Shown in pieces: positions 11,311 through 25,560 of a stretch of DNA of 64,000 nucleotides (the first letter of the stretch is position 1; every line of letters starts with the position of its first letter). Below the pieces are notes generated by a model, which was given only the letters and a program-made list of their open reading frames with translations, had not been told where the DNA came from and ran no database searches. Source of the stretch: Zoroaster sp. YZ-2022 (lineage: Eukaryota > Echinodermata > Asteroidea > Forcipulatida > Zoroasteridae). Where the stretch lies: NCBI GenBank assembly GCA_029582265.1, contig CM055816.1, forward strand, positions 1,888,992 through 1,952,991, in the 5' to 3' direction. The translations under genes and the position numbers were made by a program.

Positions 11311-13225
11311 GCATGAGCTACAGTGCTTAAGTACGTTTTCAAAAAAATACATCACATATCTCACATGGACGTACTCAGTTATTATCTGCACACACTTGTC
11401 ATGCATTCAAATGAAGACATTAGATATTTAAAAATGAGAAATTCGTTGTTGAATTTGCAGATGTAATTCACCCGGGGCTTCGACTCCACATACCGAATAC
11501 GTGTTCAGATCATTTTTCGAACACCCTTGAGAGAATCCCGGTGACGCGCATACATGTATATCCACAATTATTTTAGAGTAGGTGGCTAATACAATAAACC
11601 ACCTAATATTTCTAACCAGGTATGTTATATAAATGTTGTCATATTTGGTGCGTCAATTCTCAACCCTGCACAATAATAAAGACAACATTAAGCCTCAGAG
11701 TGCATCACATACCGTTTAGTCAAAGCGCCTTTAGTCAAAGCGCACGCGGCAACCTCACATTCCTATTTTTAAAATAATGGCGTAACTGTCGCTCTTCCGT
11801 CATAAGAATAATGACGTAATTGTCGCTGTCCTGTCATTATTCTAAGAAATAGTAGACTGTGAAGGGAAGAGGCATTCGGACTAGCGACAACCCTGAACAC
11901 AACAACGACCGAAAAAAGACCACGCACGCGATCGCGTGTGGCGTCCACACTTGTGTGTGGTCTTTTTTCCCTGTGTTGCTGCGTGGACCTTAACTAAATG
12001 CTATATAATTTGTGGTTTCGTCTGATTTCATTCATCTAATGTACACATAGACTTTACACTTAATGGGAGATTCAATTTAAAATAATGATCGCAACTCCTC
12101 CAAAGTAATTTTAAAATGTATTTCCTGTAATTTATACACCGATGACCAACATTCCAGAAACAATCCTATACTTTTGTACAAATAAATATTACTAAAATAA
12201 AATCGTAAGATAAAAATATATAGACCTATTATCGTTATTGTTTATGTTAAAACATTTTGATCAATCTCCTAATTTCAAACCTTAACGTTTGATATTAAAT
12301 GTACGTTATGCTCATATTAGACTGTTAATTCAATATTCATTCTGGTCGTTATTTTCTACAACATCAATTTTGTGGTTTAGAAAACCGAGAAATCATTTTC
12401 CATTTATTTCCCAAAGAGTACAAAACGGATTCAATTAAATAACATTTTAAAATTTCCTAAGGTCCTTGCCTGGCGGATCCCAATCCAGCAGGAACATGAA
12501 ATATATATATAAATAATTTAACCCTGTGCATCGTTATGTTTGTAATGTATTGGAGGCATATCTGTATGCATCATTATTCTATTGTATATTTTGAATTATT
12601 ATGATCATTTTGAACACAATAGGCCTATAATTGACATCCACCGCTGTCAAACCCATAGGCTGTTCTCATTATTAACTGTATAGTTGATCAAGTATGGCCT
12701 TGGTTTGTTTTTAAAAACTCTATGGCGACAGTGGATGAAAAACAAACAAATAGCCATTGCCTTGGGTGATGATTCATTCATTTCATTTAAGCGTCTATGA
12801 AAAAACATTAAAACATATTTTCATAAGAATATGAAAAGTGTGTTATAACATCATGTTAATTTTGGACACATGAGAGCACTGTTTGTGAGATCTCAATATG
12901 AAGATCACAAAATTAAGCAGCACAAAAGTGTAAAATTAAAAAAAATCACAAACCTTACTCAAAAAATCATTTACCTCAACCTTTACTGATCTCTGGAAAA
13001 CAATTACTCAGTTAAAAACAAACCACAAACTTATAAGGATAACAGTCTTGTTGAAAGACCGGGCAATAATTCAATTAAAACAAATTCCTGTCCGGCAAAT
13101 CGTACAAGCAGTTGGGGGAAATATATCAATCATAAAACCCCCACCACCACTTCCACTTCGCTATAGTTAAAATTGGGCTTTCAATTTGTGCCGTGTTGGG
13201 AGGGTAAAAAATATGTTCAATGGTA
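11311..13225. other. AT-rich non-coding DNA with one hairpin
   Basis: No gene is supported. At 11,911-11,969 a 13-bp stem (GAAAAAAGACCAC with GTGGTCTTTTTTC) encloses a second palindrome, CGCGATCGCG at 11,927-11,936. This may be a small MITE. The rest is unique-looking AT-rich sequence. Confidence 0.5.
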
Positions 13226-13446
13226 AGGCCTGACAGACGTAACCCCATACTGAGGTTTGGGAGCTGGCTTGGCAACCTCATCTGTTCTGATTTTTTTTTT
13301 TTAAGTGATTTGCGTTTAATTTCTTGTTTGTATTTATATGTGTTTATTCTATGGCGTGTTCATTTTTTGTTAGGCGCTTTTGATCATTTTTAAATGGAAA
13401 CAGCGCAATAGAAATGTTTAATTTATTATTATTATTATTATTATAA
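13226..13446 (+). mobile_element. LINE-type 3' tail, copy 1
   Basis: About 215 bp (GACGTAACCCCATACTGAGG ... GGAAACAGCGCAATAGAAAT) ending in (ATT)n. A close copy with the same tail lies at 61,529-61,748. A shared 3' end with a short tandem tail is characteristic of CR1/L2-like LINEs or SINEs that borrow their 3' ends. No coding part is attached. Confidence 0.65.
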
Positions 13447-14890
13447 GGCCCCGCCCCCTCTTTTTCTACGCGAAACTACAACCTTCGATATCGATCTGCA
13501 TCCATCTTTGTCAGATATTCCACGTACACAAATACGATTAGCACGGATTCTCTATAAAATAACATCATGGTCATTCCATGCCAAATCACCGAGAGCTTGT
13601 CAGTGACCGACTCACATTTGGCTGATTTTTTTTTCAACATAACTATATGGGGGTAATGAACACACAACAAATGTTTGCTCCCAACTCCAAATTGTGCAAA
13701 TTGAGCCACACAGCACAAAATACACGTTCTAGATAATCGAGTTTTAAGTTGCTCACTTTTTGAAATTGTAGTTTCACCATCATTAACGGAGAATATTGCC
13801 CAAGTTATGTGCACTTTTTTAAAGTACAGATTTCAAACTTCTTAAACGTACAAGTTATTCAACAACAGGACGATTATTTACGGAGTAATTGATTTATACA
13901 ATTGTCACTTCGTGGAAACACTAGAAACGGCTTATTTTGCTCTGAATTGGCACTTCGTGAAACGGAAAACCGCCTCGCGTGTGAGTTTTGTCCTTACAGC
14001 GCGTGTACAAAACTATGCGGATTTATCGAAATTAAGTTTTTGCGTTTTCATGAAGAGACAATTGTGAGCTATGTATAGATCGGTAGTAGCGGGCGCTGCA
14101 ATTGGGAAAGTTGCGTTTTCTCAAAGTGATTATTGTCTTAAATTATTAATTATGTAGTGATTAACCGTCCCGTTGTTGAAAAGTTGATTTGGAAAGTTTG
14201 AAATCTGTTTTTTCACATAGGGCACACATTTTACATGTATCTTGCGTTTTGAATGTGACATGGTACGTTTAAAACATAGATATTACTTTAAGCTCGATGC
14301 TGTGTGGTCCAATTGTCCCTTCGTGAAAACGCAAATTGCTCTTGAGCACACATTTTGTCCTTGGCCAATTAGTGTAATGGGCCCTTGAAAAATATAGCAG
14401 CCAAACTGCTAGAATCTGCTATCAAAAGTAGTATATAACATCTCATGGTGAAGTTAGGGGTCCTTCAATACCCACAATTGAGCCGACGTAAGTTACCTTT
14501 TGCCATTTTTGGGCCCCTCTGGTGACCACACGAGTGGTCAGATTGATTATTTTATATGCATACAAACTCGGTACATATGTCTGAACCCCGAACAAGGATG
14601 GACCAATCATACCTTCATTGGAGGTTTGGCTGAGGTCTGAAGATAGGTTCGCAGACAAAAATGTCAAAATGCACCTTGTAATGGATGGTTGACCAGGTGG
14701 GCCACTACCCATGTAACTTTGACATCTTCAAATATTATATCCTATCAAATTTTTGTTATATTTTGGTATAATTTCTCCTTCATCGTCAGACAATATTTTC
14801 AAATAATGTGTATTTTGCCTAATATACAGTATACAATGTACACTGTATAGTGTGCTGTATGGATGTACAAGTATGCATGCCCTAAACACT
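13447..14890. other. non-coding; variant TTCGTGA repeats
   Basis: Degenerate versions of the TCACTTCGTGA motif occur near 13,905, 13,951, 14,050 and 14,318 (for example GTCCCTTCGTGAAAACGC), echoing the cluster at 742-1,365. A CCATGCCAAATCACCGAGAG stretch near 13,575 recalls the repeat at 360-470. No gene is seen. Confidence 0.5.
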
Positions 14891-14894
14891 TTGA

Positions 14895-17800
14895 TTTTTT
14901 AAAGTATGTACACCATCAAATCATCTTAATCAATGTATCCAAAAAGGAGCCCATGGCCCCCTCAAACTTTTTTGAAAAAGGAGGAGGAGGGGGGAACCGT
15001 GGACCCGTTGCCCACCCTAAACCGCTTATTATGATTTGTTAAAGTATGTATACCATCATATCATCTTAATCAATGTATCCAAAAAGGGACCCGTTGCCCA
15101 CCCCAAACCCCTTATTATGATTTGTTAAAGTATGTATACCATCATATCATCTTAATCAATGTATCCAAAAAGGGACCCGTTGCCCACCCCAAACCCCTTA
15201 TTATGATTTGTTAAAGTATGTATACCATCATATCATCTTAATCAATCTATCCAAAAAGGGACCCGTTGCCCACCTCAAACCCCTTATTATGATTTGTTAA
15301 AGTATGTATACCATCATATCATCTTAATCAATGTATCCAAAAAGGGACCCGTTGCCCACCTCAAACCCCTTATTATGATTTGTTAAAGTATGTATACCAT
15401 CATATCATCTTAATCAATGTATCCAAAAGGGACCCGTTGCCCACCCCAAACCCCTTATTATGATTTGTTAAAGTATGTATACCATCATATCATCTTAATC
15501 AATGTATCCAAAAAGGGACCCGTTGCCCACCCCAAACCCCTTATTATGATTTGTTAAAGTATGTATACCATCATATCATCTTAATCAATGTATTAAAAGA
15601 GGGGACGCGTTGCCCACCCCAAACCCCTTATTATGATTTGTTAAAAGTATGTATACCATCATATCATCTTAATCAATGTATCCAAAAGGGACCCGTTGCC
15701 CACCCCAAACCCCTTATTATGATTTGTTAAAGTATGTATACCATCATATCATCTTAATCAATGTATCCAAAAGGGACCCGTTGCCCACCCAAACCCCTAT
15801 TATGATTTGTTAAAGTATGTATACCATCATATCATCTTAATCAATGTATCAAAAGGGACCCGTTGCCCACCCCAAACCCCTTATTTATGATTTGTTAAAG
15901 TATGTATACCATCATATCATCTTAATCAATGTATCCAAAAAGGACCCGTTGCCCACCCCAAACCCTTATTATGATTTGTTAAAGTATTATACCATCATAT
16001 CATCTTAATCAATGTATCCAAAAGGGACCCGTTGCCCACCCCAAACCCCTTATTATGATTTGTTAAAGTATGTATACCATCATATCATCTTAATCAATGT
16101 ATCCAAAAGGGACCCGTTGCCCACCCCAAACCCCTTATTATGATTTGTTAAAGTATGTATACCATCATATCATCTTAATCAATGTATCCAAAAAGGGACC
16201 CGTTGCCCACCCCAAACCCCTTATTATGATTTGTTAAAGTATGTATACCATCATATCATCTTAATCAATGTATCCAAAAGGGACCCGTTGCCCACCCCAA
16301 ACCCCTTATTATGATTTGTTAAAGTATGTATACCATCATATCATCTTAATCAATGTATCCAAAAAGGGACCCGTTGCCCACCCCAAACCCCTTATTATGA
16401 TTTGTTAAAGTATGTATACCATCATATCATCTTAATCAATGTATCCAAAAAGGGACCCGTTGCCCACCCAAACCCCTTATTATGATTTGTTAAAGTATGT
16501 ATACCATCATATCATCTTAATCAATGTATCCAAAAAGGGACCCGTTGCCCACCCCAAACCCCTTATTATGATTTGTTAAAGTATGTATACCATCATATCA
16601 TCTTAATCAATGTATCCAAAAAGGGACCCGTTGCCCACCCCAAACCCTTATTATGATTTGTTAAAGTATGTATACCATCATATCATCTTAATCAATGTAT
16701 CCAAAAGGGACCCGTTGCCCACCCCAAACCCCTTATTATGATTTGTTAAAGTATGTATACCATCATATCATCTTAATCAATGTATCCAAAAAGGGACCCG
16801 TTGCCCACCCCAAACCCCTTATTATGATTTGTTAAAGTATGTATACCATCATATCATCTTAATCAATGTATCCAACATGGGGACCGTTGCCCACCCCAAA
16901 CCCCTTATTATGATTTGTTAAAGTATGTATACCATCATATCATCTTAATCAATGTATCCAAAAGGGACCCGTTGCCCACCCAAACCTTATTATGATTTGT
17001 TAAAGTATGTATACCATCATATCATCTTAATCAATGTATCCAAAAGGGACCCGTTGCCCACCCCAAACCCCTTATTATGATTTGTTAAAGTATGTATACC
17101 ATCATATCATCTTAATCAATGTATCCAAAAGGGACCCGTTGCCCACCTCAAACCCTTATTATGATTTGTTAAAGTATGTATACCATCATATCATCTTAAT
17201 CAATGTATCCAAAAAGGGACCCGTTGCCCACCCCAAACCCCTTATTATGATTTGTTAAAGTATGTATACCATCATATCATCTTAATCAATGTATCCAAAA
17301 GGGACCCGTTGCCCACCCTAAACCCCTTATTATGATTTGTTAAAGTATGTATACCATCATATCATCTTAATCAATGTATCCAAAAAGGGACCCGTTGCCC
17401 ACCTCAAACCCCTTATTATGATTTGTTAAAGTATGTATACCATCATATCATCTTAATCAATGTATCCAAAGGGACCCGTTGCCCACCCTCAAACCCCTTA
17501 TTATGATTTGTTAAAGTATGAATACCCTCATATCATCTTAATCAATGTATCCAAAAGGGACCGTTTGCCCACCCTAAACCCCTTATTATGATTTGTTAAA
17601 GTATGTATACCATCATATCATCTTAATCAATGTATCCAAAAAGGGACCCGTTGCCCACCTCAAACCCCTTATTATGATTTGTTAAAGTATGTATACCATC
17701 ATATCATCTTAATCAATGTATCCAAAAAGGGACCCGTTGCCCACCTCAAACCCCTTATTATGATTTGTTAAAGTATGTATACCATCATATCATCTTAATC

Positions 17801-20800
17801 AATGTATCCAAAAAGGGACCCGTTGCCCACCCCAAACCCCTTATTATGATTTGTTAAAGTATGTATACCATCATATCATCTTAATCAATGTATCCAAAAA
17901 GGGACCCGTTGCCCACCCTAAACCCCTTATTATGATTTGTTAAAGTATGTATACCATCATATCATCTTAATCAATGTATCCAAAAACCCGTTGCCCATTT
18001 AAACCTTATTATGATTTGTTAAAGTATGTATACCATCATATCATCTTAATCAATGTATCCAAAAAGGACCGTTACCTCAAACCCCTTATTATGATTTGTT
18101 AAAGTATGTATACCATCATATCATCTTAATCAATGTATCCAAGGACGTTGCCCACCTCACCCTTATTATGATTTGTTAAAGTATGTATACCATCATATCA
18201 TCTTAATCAATGTATCCAAAGGGACCCGTTGCCCATAAACCCTTATTATGATTTGTTAAAGTATGTATACCATCATATCATCTTAATCAATGTATCCAAA
18301 AAGGGACCGTTGCCCACCTCAAACCCTTATTATGATTTGTTAAAGTATGTATACCATCATATCATCTTAATCAATGTATCCAAAAGGGACCCGTTGCCCA
18401 CCCCAAACCCCTTATTATGATTTGTTAAAGTATGTATACCATCATATCATCTTAATCAATGTATCCAAAAGGGACCCGTTGCCCACCTCAAACCCCTTAT
18501 TATGATTTGTTAAAGTATGTATACCATCATATCATCTTAATCAATGTATCCAAAAGGGACCCGTTGCCACCCCAAACCCTTATTATGATTTGTTAAAGTA
18601 TGTATACCATCATATCATCTTAATCAATGTATCCAAAAAGGGACCCGTTGCCCACCCTAAACCCCTTATTATGGTTTGTTAAAGTATGTATACCATCATA
18701 TCATCTTAATCAATGTATCCAAAAGGGACCCGTTGCCCACCCTAAACCCCTTATTATGATTTGTTAAAGTATGTATACCATCATATCATCTTAATCAATG
18801 TATCCAAAAAGGGACCCGTTGCCCACCCCAAACCCCTTATTATGATTTGTTAAAGTATGTATACCATCATATCATCTTAATCAATGTATCCAAGGGACCC
18901 GTTGCCCACCTAAACCCCTTATTATGATTTGTTAAAGTATGTATACCATCATATCATCTTAATCAATGTATCCAAAAGGGACTTGCAAAACCCCTTATTA
19001 TGATTTTGTTAAAGTATTTATACAATCATATCATATTAATAAATTTTTCAAAAATGGGACCCGTTGCCCACCTCAAACCCCTTTTTATTATTTGTTAAAG
19101 TATGTATACCATCATATCATCTTAATCAATGTATCCAAAAAGGGACCCGTGCCCACCTCAAACCCCTTATTATGATTTGTTAAAGTATGTATACCATCAT
19201 ATCATCTTAATCAATGTATCCAAAAGGACCCTGCCACTTTTAAAACCTTATTATGATTTGTTAAAGTATGTATACCATCATATCATCTTAATCAATGTAT
19301 CCAAAAGGACCCTTGCCCACCCAAACCCTTATTATGATTTGTTAAAGTATGTATACCATCATATCATCTTAATCAAAAGGGACCCGTTGCCCACCTAAAC
19401 CCCTTATTATGATTTGTTAAAGTATGTATACCATCATATCATCTTAATCAATGTATCCAAGGACCCGTTGCCCCAAACCCCTTATTATGATTTGTTAAGT
19501 ATGTATACCATCATATCATCTTAATCAATGTATCAAGGGACCGTTGCCCACCTCAAACCCCTTATTATGATTTGTTAAAGTATGTATACCATCATATCAT
19601 CTTAATCAATGTATCCAAAAGGGACCCGTTGCCCACCCAAACCCCTTATTATGATTTGTTAAAGTATGTATACCATCATATCATCTTAATCAATGTATCC
19701 AAAAAGGGACCCGTTGCCCACCTCAAACCCTTATTATGATTTGTTAAAGTATGTATACCATCATATCATCTTAATCAATGTATCCAAAAGGGACCGTTGC
19801 CCACCTCAAACCCCTTATTATGATTTGTTAAAGTATGTATACCATCATATCATCTTAATCAATGTATCAAAAGGACCCGTTGCCCACCCCAAACCCCTTA
19901 TTATGATTTGTTAAAGTATGTATACCATCATATCATCTTAATCAATGTATCCAAAAAGGGACCCGTTGCCCACCCCAAACCCCTTATTATGATTTGTTAA
20001 AGTATGTATACCATCATATCATCTTAATCAATGTATCCAAAAGGACCCGTTGCCCACCCTAAACCCCTTATTATGATTTGTTAAAGTATGTATACCATCA
20101 TATCATCTTAATCAATGTATCCAAAAAGGACCCGTTGCCCACCTCAAACCCCTTATTATGATTTGTTAAAGTATGTATACCATCATATCATCTTAATCAA
20201 TGTATCCAAAAAGGGACCCGTTGCCCACCTCAAACCCCTTATTATGATTTGTTAAAGTATGTATACCATCATATCATCTTAATCAATGTATCCAAAAAGG
20301 GACCCGTTGCCCACCCTAAACCCCTTATTATGATTTGTTAAAGTATGTATACCATCATATCATCTTAATCAATGTATCCAAAAAGGGACCCGTTGCCCAC
20401 CTCAAACCCCTTATTATGATTTGTTAAAGTATGTATACCATCATATCATCTCAATCAATGTATGCAAAAAGGGACCCGTTGCCCACCTCAAACCCCTTAT
20501 TATGATTTGTTAAAGTATGTATACCATCATATCATCTTAATCAATGTATCCAAAAAGGGACCCTTGCCCACCCCAAACCCCTTATTATGATTTGTTAAAG
20601 TATGTATACCATCATATCATCTTAATCAATGTATCCAAAAAGGGACCCGTTGCCCACCCTAAACCCCTTATTATGATTTGTTAAAGTATGTATACCATCA
20701 TATCATCTTAATCAATGTATCCAAAAGGGAACAGTTGCCCACCCAAACCCCTTATTATGATTTGTTAAAGTATATACCATCATATCATCTTAATCAATGT

Positions 20801-23612
20801 ATCAAGGCTTTTAAACCCCTTATTATGATTTGTTAAAGTATGTATACCATCATATCATCTTAATCAATGTATGCAAAAAGGGACCCGTTGCCCACCTCAA
20901 ACCCCTTATTATGATTTGTTAAAGTATGTATACCATCATATCATCTTAATCAATGTATCCAAAAAGGGACCCGTTGCCCACCCTAAACCCCTTATTATGA
21001 TTTGTTAAAGTATGTATACCATCATATCATCTTAATCAATGTATCCAAAAAGGGACCCGTTGCCCACCTCAAACCCCTTATTATGATTTGTTTAAAGTAT
21101 GTATACCATCATATCATCTTAATCAATGTATCCAAAAAGGGACCCGTTGCCCACCTCAAACCCCTTATTATGATTTGTTAAAGTATGTATACCATCATAT
21201 CATCTTAATCAATGTATCCAAAAAGGGACCCGTTGCCCACCTCAAACCCCTTATTATGATTTGTTAAAGTATGTATACCATCATATCATCTTAATCAATG
21301 TATCCAAAAAGGGACCCGTTGCCCACCCCAAACCCCTTATTATGATTTGTTAAAGTATGTATACCATCATATCATCTTAATCAATGTATCCAAAAAGGGA
21401 CCCGTTGCCCACCCCAAACCCCTTATTATGATTTGTTAAAGTATGTATACCATCATATCATCTTAATCAATGTATCCAAAGAGGGACCCGTTGCCCACCT
21501 CAAACCCCTTATTATGATTTGTTAAAGTATGTATACCATCATATCATCTTAATCAATGTATCCAAAAAGGGACCCGTTGCCCACCCCAAACCCCTTATTA
21601 TGATTTGTTAAAGTATGTATACCATCATATCATCTTAATCAATGTATCCAAAAAGGGACCCGTTGCCCACCTCAAACCCCTTATTATGATTTGTTAAAGT
21701 ATGTATACCATCATATCATCTTAATCAATGTATCCAAAAGGGACCCGTTGCCCACCCAAACCCCTTATTATGATTTGTTAAAGTATGTATACCATCATAT
21801 CATCTTAATCAATGTATCCAAAAGGGACCCGTTGCCCACCCCAAACCCTTTATTATGATTTGTTAAAAGTATGTATACCATCATATCATCTTAATCAATG
21901 TATCCAAAAGGGACCCGTTGCCCACCCTCAAACCCCTTATTATGATTTGTTAAAGTATGTATACCATCATATCATCTTAATCAATGTATCCAAAAAGGGA
22001 CCCGTTGCCCACCTCAAACCCCTTATTATGATTTGTTAAAGTATGTATACCATCATATCATCTTAATCAATGTATCCAAAAAGGGACCCGTTGCCCACCC
22101 AAACCCCTTATTATGATTTGTTAAAGTATGTATACCATCATATCATCTTAATCAATGTATCCAAAAAGGGACCCGTTGCCCACCCCAAACCCCTTATTAT
22201 GATTTGTTAAAGTATGTATACCATCATATCATCTTAATCAATGTATCCAAAAAGGGACCCGTTGCCCACCTCAAACCCCTTATTATGATTTGTTAAAGTA
22301 TGTATACCATCATATCATCTTAATCAATGTATCCAAAAAGGGACCCGTTGCCCACCTCAAACCCCTTATTATGATTTGTTAAAGTATGTATACCATCATA
22401 TCATCTTAATCAATGTATCCAAAAGGGACCCGTTGCCCACCTCAAACCCCTTATTATGATTTGTTAAAGTATGTATACCATCATATCATCTTAATCAATG
22501 TATCCAAAAGGGACCCGTTGCCCACCTCAAACCCCTTATTATGATTTGTTAAAGTATGTATACCATCATATCATCTTAATCAATGTATCCAAAAAGGGAC
22601 CCGTTGCCCACCTCAAACCCCTTATTATGATTTGTTAAAGTATGTATACCATCATATCATCTTAATCAATGTATCCAAAAAGGGACCCGTTGCCCACCCT
22701 AAACCCCTTATTATGATTTGTTACAGTATGTATACCATCATATCATCTTAATCAATGTATCCAAAAAGGGACCCGTTGCCCACCCCAAACCCCTTATTAT
22801 GATTTGTTACAGTATGTATACCATCATATCATCTTAATCAATGTATCCAAAAAGGGACCCGTTGCCCACCCTAAACCCCTTATTATGATTTGTTACAGTA
22901 TGTATACCATCATATCATCTTAATCAATGTATCCAAAAAGGGACCCGTTGCCCACCCTAAACCCCTTATTATGATTTGTTACAGTATGTATACCATCATA
23001 TCATCTTAATCAATGTATGCAAAAAGGGACCCGTTGCCCACCCTAAAACCCTTATTATGATTTGTTACAGTATGTATACCATCATATCATCTTAATCAAT
23101 GTATCCAAAAAGGGACCCGTTGCCCACCCCAAACCCCTTATTATGATTTGTTAAAGTATGTATACCATCATATCATCTTAATCAATGTATCCAAAAAGGG
23201 ACCCGTTGCCCACCCCAAACCCCTTATTATGATTTGTTAAAGTATGTATACCATCATATCATCTTAATCAATGTATGCAAAAAGGGACCCGTTGCCCACC
23301 CTAAACCCCTTATTATGATTTGTTAAAGTATGTATACCATCATATCATCTTAATCAATGTATCCAAAAAGGGACCCGTTGCCCACCCTAAACCCCTTATT
23401 ATGATTTGTTACAGTATGTATACCATCATATCATCTTAATCAATGTATGCAAAAAGGGACCCGTTGCCCACCCTAAACCCCTTATTATGATTTGTTACAG
23501 TATGTATACCATCATATCATCTTAATCAATGTATCCAAAAAGGGACCCGTTGCCCACCCCAAACCCCTTATTATGATTTGTTACAGTATGTATACCATCA
23601 TATCATTTTAAC
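14895..23612 (+). repeat. 86-bp satellite array, about 100 copies
   Basis: The unit is about 86 bp: AAGTATGTATACCATCATAT then CATCTTAATCAATGTATCCA then AAAAGGGACCCGTTGCCCAC then CCCAAACCCCTTATTATGAT then TTGTTA. About 8.7 kb gives roughly 100 copies head to tail. The first unit (14,895-15,030) is diverged and holds an extra polypurine block. The AT-rich half is almost invariant. The half with homopolymers (A4-5, G3, C3-4) varies by small indels, most strongly between about 17,990 and 20,820. Near the right end (22,700-23,600) many units carry TTACAGTATG instead of TTAAAGTATG. Open frames here encode only the repeat and are not genes. Confidence 0.95.
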
Positions 23613-23679
23613 AAATTGTAATTGAAACTTTCATATCTAAAATATTGTACCCTATCTATATATGTACAAAATTCAGAGT

Positions 23680-23836
23680 GCGGCATTCTCCTGAGGACGA
23701 TCAGAGCATACTGATCGAAACGTCAAGTTGTAACCTCCAGTTCTTTTCAGAACTAATTACTACTCAATTGAGAATTCCACATGGTATCACCGCAATTAGT
23801 CTTACTTATCCTCTTCACCATGCAAAGCTGCAAGTT
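23680..23836 (+). repeat. interspersed repeat with CTGAGGA...GAAAC hairpin
   Basis: TTCTCCTGAGGACGATCAG, a short loop and CTGATCGAAACGTC form a 7-bp hairpin. They are followed by CCAGTTCTTTTCAGAACT, a stretch matching inverted copies at about 25,405-25,490, 25,985-26,070 and 59,502-59,640, and a final CACCATGCAAAGC. Four copies in one window show an abundant family. Part of it is shared with the MITE at 37,177-37,875. Confidence 0.65.
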
Positions 23837-24299
23837 TTACCTATGGTCAATATACATTCTTGGATCTACAGTTGGTTTTATCTGTCTGCTTGTCAGCTAG
23901 AGAATTACTGTCGGCAACCAACTCGCAAAAAATAGAATATTCTGCATGATACATTAAGATATATCCACTGGAAAGTAATTTTCACAAGAGTTTGCTCATT
24001 TTCTAGAAGCTTCTCTGTAAATATCAAGGAGATAATACACATGTACAATTATCAGTACCTAAACCTGCCTTTGTCTTCTTAATAAGATACAAGGCCCACG
24101 CACATAAACAATAACTTCCGTTTCATCTCATCCTCTCATCGCATCCGTAATTTTAATGATTTGTATAGTATTACAAAAATATAAGTAAGCTTTCTTTTGT
24201 GTTTGATCGTGTCAGTCGGCGCCGCGAACCAAAATCCCGTTTAAAAATGCCGTTTAAAGATCAAAAGCTAAAATTATCGTTATCAATTTATTTAATTTA

Positions 24300-24790
24300 T
24301 TTATTTATTCGACTGGACACTGGCATAAAAATACAAAACAAAAATCTTATAAATAATTAACCTTAACAAAAAAATCATATATAAAACATGTATGGAAGCC
24401 AGTGACCGGAGGAGGCCAACAGGTGTACAAACACCTCTAATAACAGCCAATCTCTGGCATTGGAAACTAGAAAGAAAAAACCTAACATATAAGATTTGTA
24501 TAAACAAGAATGACATACTTTTATGAGAGTTACACTGTATGATGGAAACAATTTAATTGGGCGACATTTAGCACAGCGGCAACATGAAACCCAGGTGCCG
24601 TTGTCCACTGAGAACTTAGTACAAAGTAGCTTTGCATAAAATGCATTGATACCTTGCTTGAAGGTGTAAAATGTAGAAGTATGTCTAATGCTTTGAGGCA
24701 AAGTATTCCACATGGGCACAATACGTTGAAAGTAAAATAGTTTGTGAGACTCTGTGTTGCACTTTTCAATAATCAGATCATCTTCAATTG
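24300..24790 (-). pseudogene. LINE reverse-transcriptase C-terminal fragment
   Basis: On the minus strand the frame reads ...FNVLCPCG / VPMWNTLPQSIRHTSTFYTF..., and the WN-LP-IR-xxS-xxTFK pattern is the conserved ending of many jockey/CR1-type non-LTR retrotransposon polyproteins. It is frameshifted (the pattern is split between two frames near 24,700) and no catalytic RT motif remains. The AT-rich (ATTT)n stretch at 24,290-24,310 could be the tail. It is a 5'-truncated dead copy. Confidence 0.5.
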
Positions 24791-25196
24791 ACCTGGTAAG
24801 CTGGTCAGAATTTTCATTAAATCTAATGAACTTTTTAACATCAAGGTCAATGTCACCTTTTGAACATTTATATTAAAAAATTAGATCTAAATACTCTCAA
24901 ATTTGAGGAAGTTTGTGATTTAACTCCATTAAAAATGTTTCTAAAAGTATCTTTACTTTCTTTGAATCAATATATATATTAAACACCCAACCTGTAAAAG
25001 CCCATTAACCCCTCCCCCATCAACCCCCCACAATCAATTATGATTTTGTTGTTTTTTGTGTTGTTTATGATTATCACAACAACAACGCTCAATCAGCAAT
25101 GAGGCGGAGCGCAAATATAGCTCACCGAAACAGTCATGCGCATTGTATCATTAGCATGTCACTTTCTAATTGGCTGACGAAGCCATGGGCCTACCT
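24791..25196. other. non-coding
   Basis: AT-rich stretch with no gene or clear repeat structure, apart from TTG-rich low complexity near 25,045-25,090. Confidence 0.4.
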
Positions 25197-25560
25197 TTCT
25201 TTGAAAGAAATGTTTTTCCTTGGGAAATAAACCAGAATTTCTTTTCGGATGGTTTTGTGATTTGTAAAACCATTTAGATAATCATAATTATTATGAAGCG
25301 TGTCAAAATTAGAACAAGGCAAATTATTTGAATTTTGACTGTTACAGTTTAGCTGTTGACCCTGTACAGTGGCGGACCGGGAATGGCAAAGCGCCAACAA
25401 AGTGGAGAACAAGTAAGACTAATTGCAGTGATACCATGTGAAATTCTCTATTGAGTAGTAATTAGTTCTGAAAAGAACTGGAGGTTACAACTCTGTGGAG
25501 AAAACACACACACAAGTGTAAGGTAAATTGACAAGTACGGCCCCTTTGCAGTCGCGTGAC
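25197..25560 (-). repeat. direct duplication, copy 1
   Basis: About 350 bp (CCTTGGGAAATAAACCAGAA ... TGCAGTCGCGTGAC) is repeated almost identically at 25,779-26,128, 582 bp downstream and in the same orientation. It contains CAGTGGCGGACCGGGAATGG, which resembles a hAT-type transposon end, and an inverted copy of the 23,680 repeat (TTCTGAAAAGAACTGGAGG). Few differences suggest a recent duplication. Confidence 0.7.

Noticed and set aside
17034..22039. Open frames of 60-96 codons with VYHHIILINVSK repeats
   Set aside because: They are translations of the 86-bp satellite; the unit is not a multiple of three, so frames change with each indel.
14895..23612. CRISPR array
   Set aside because: Units are contiguous without unique spacers, and the genome is eukaryotic; it is a satellite.
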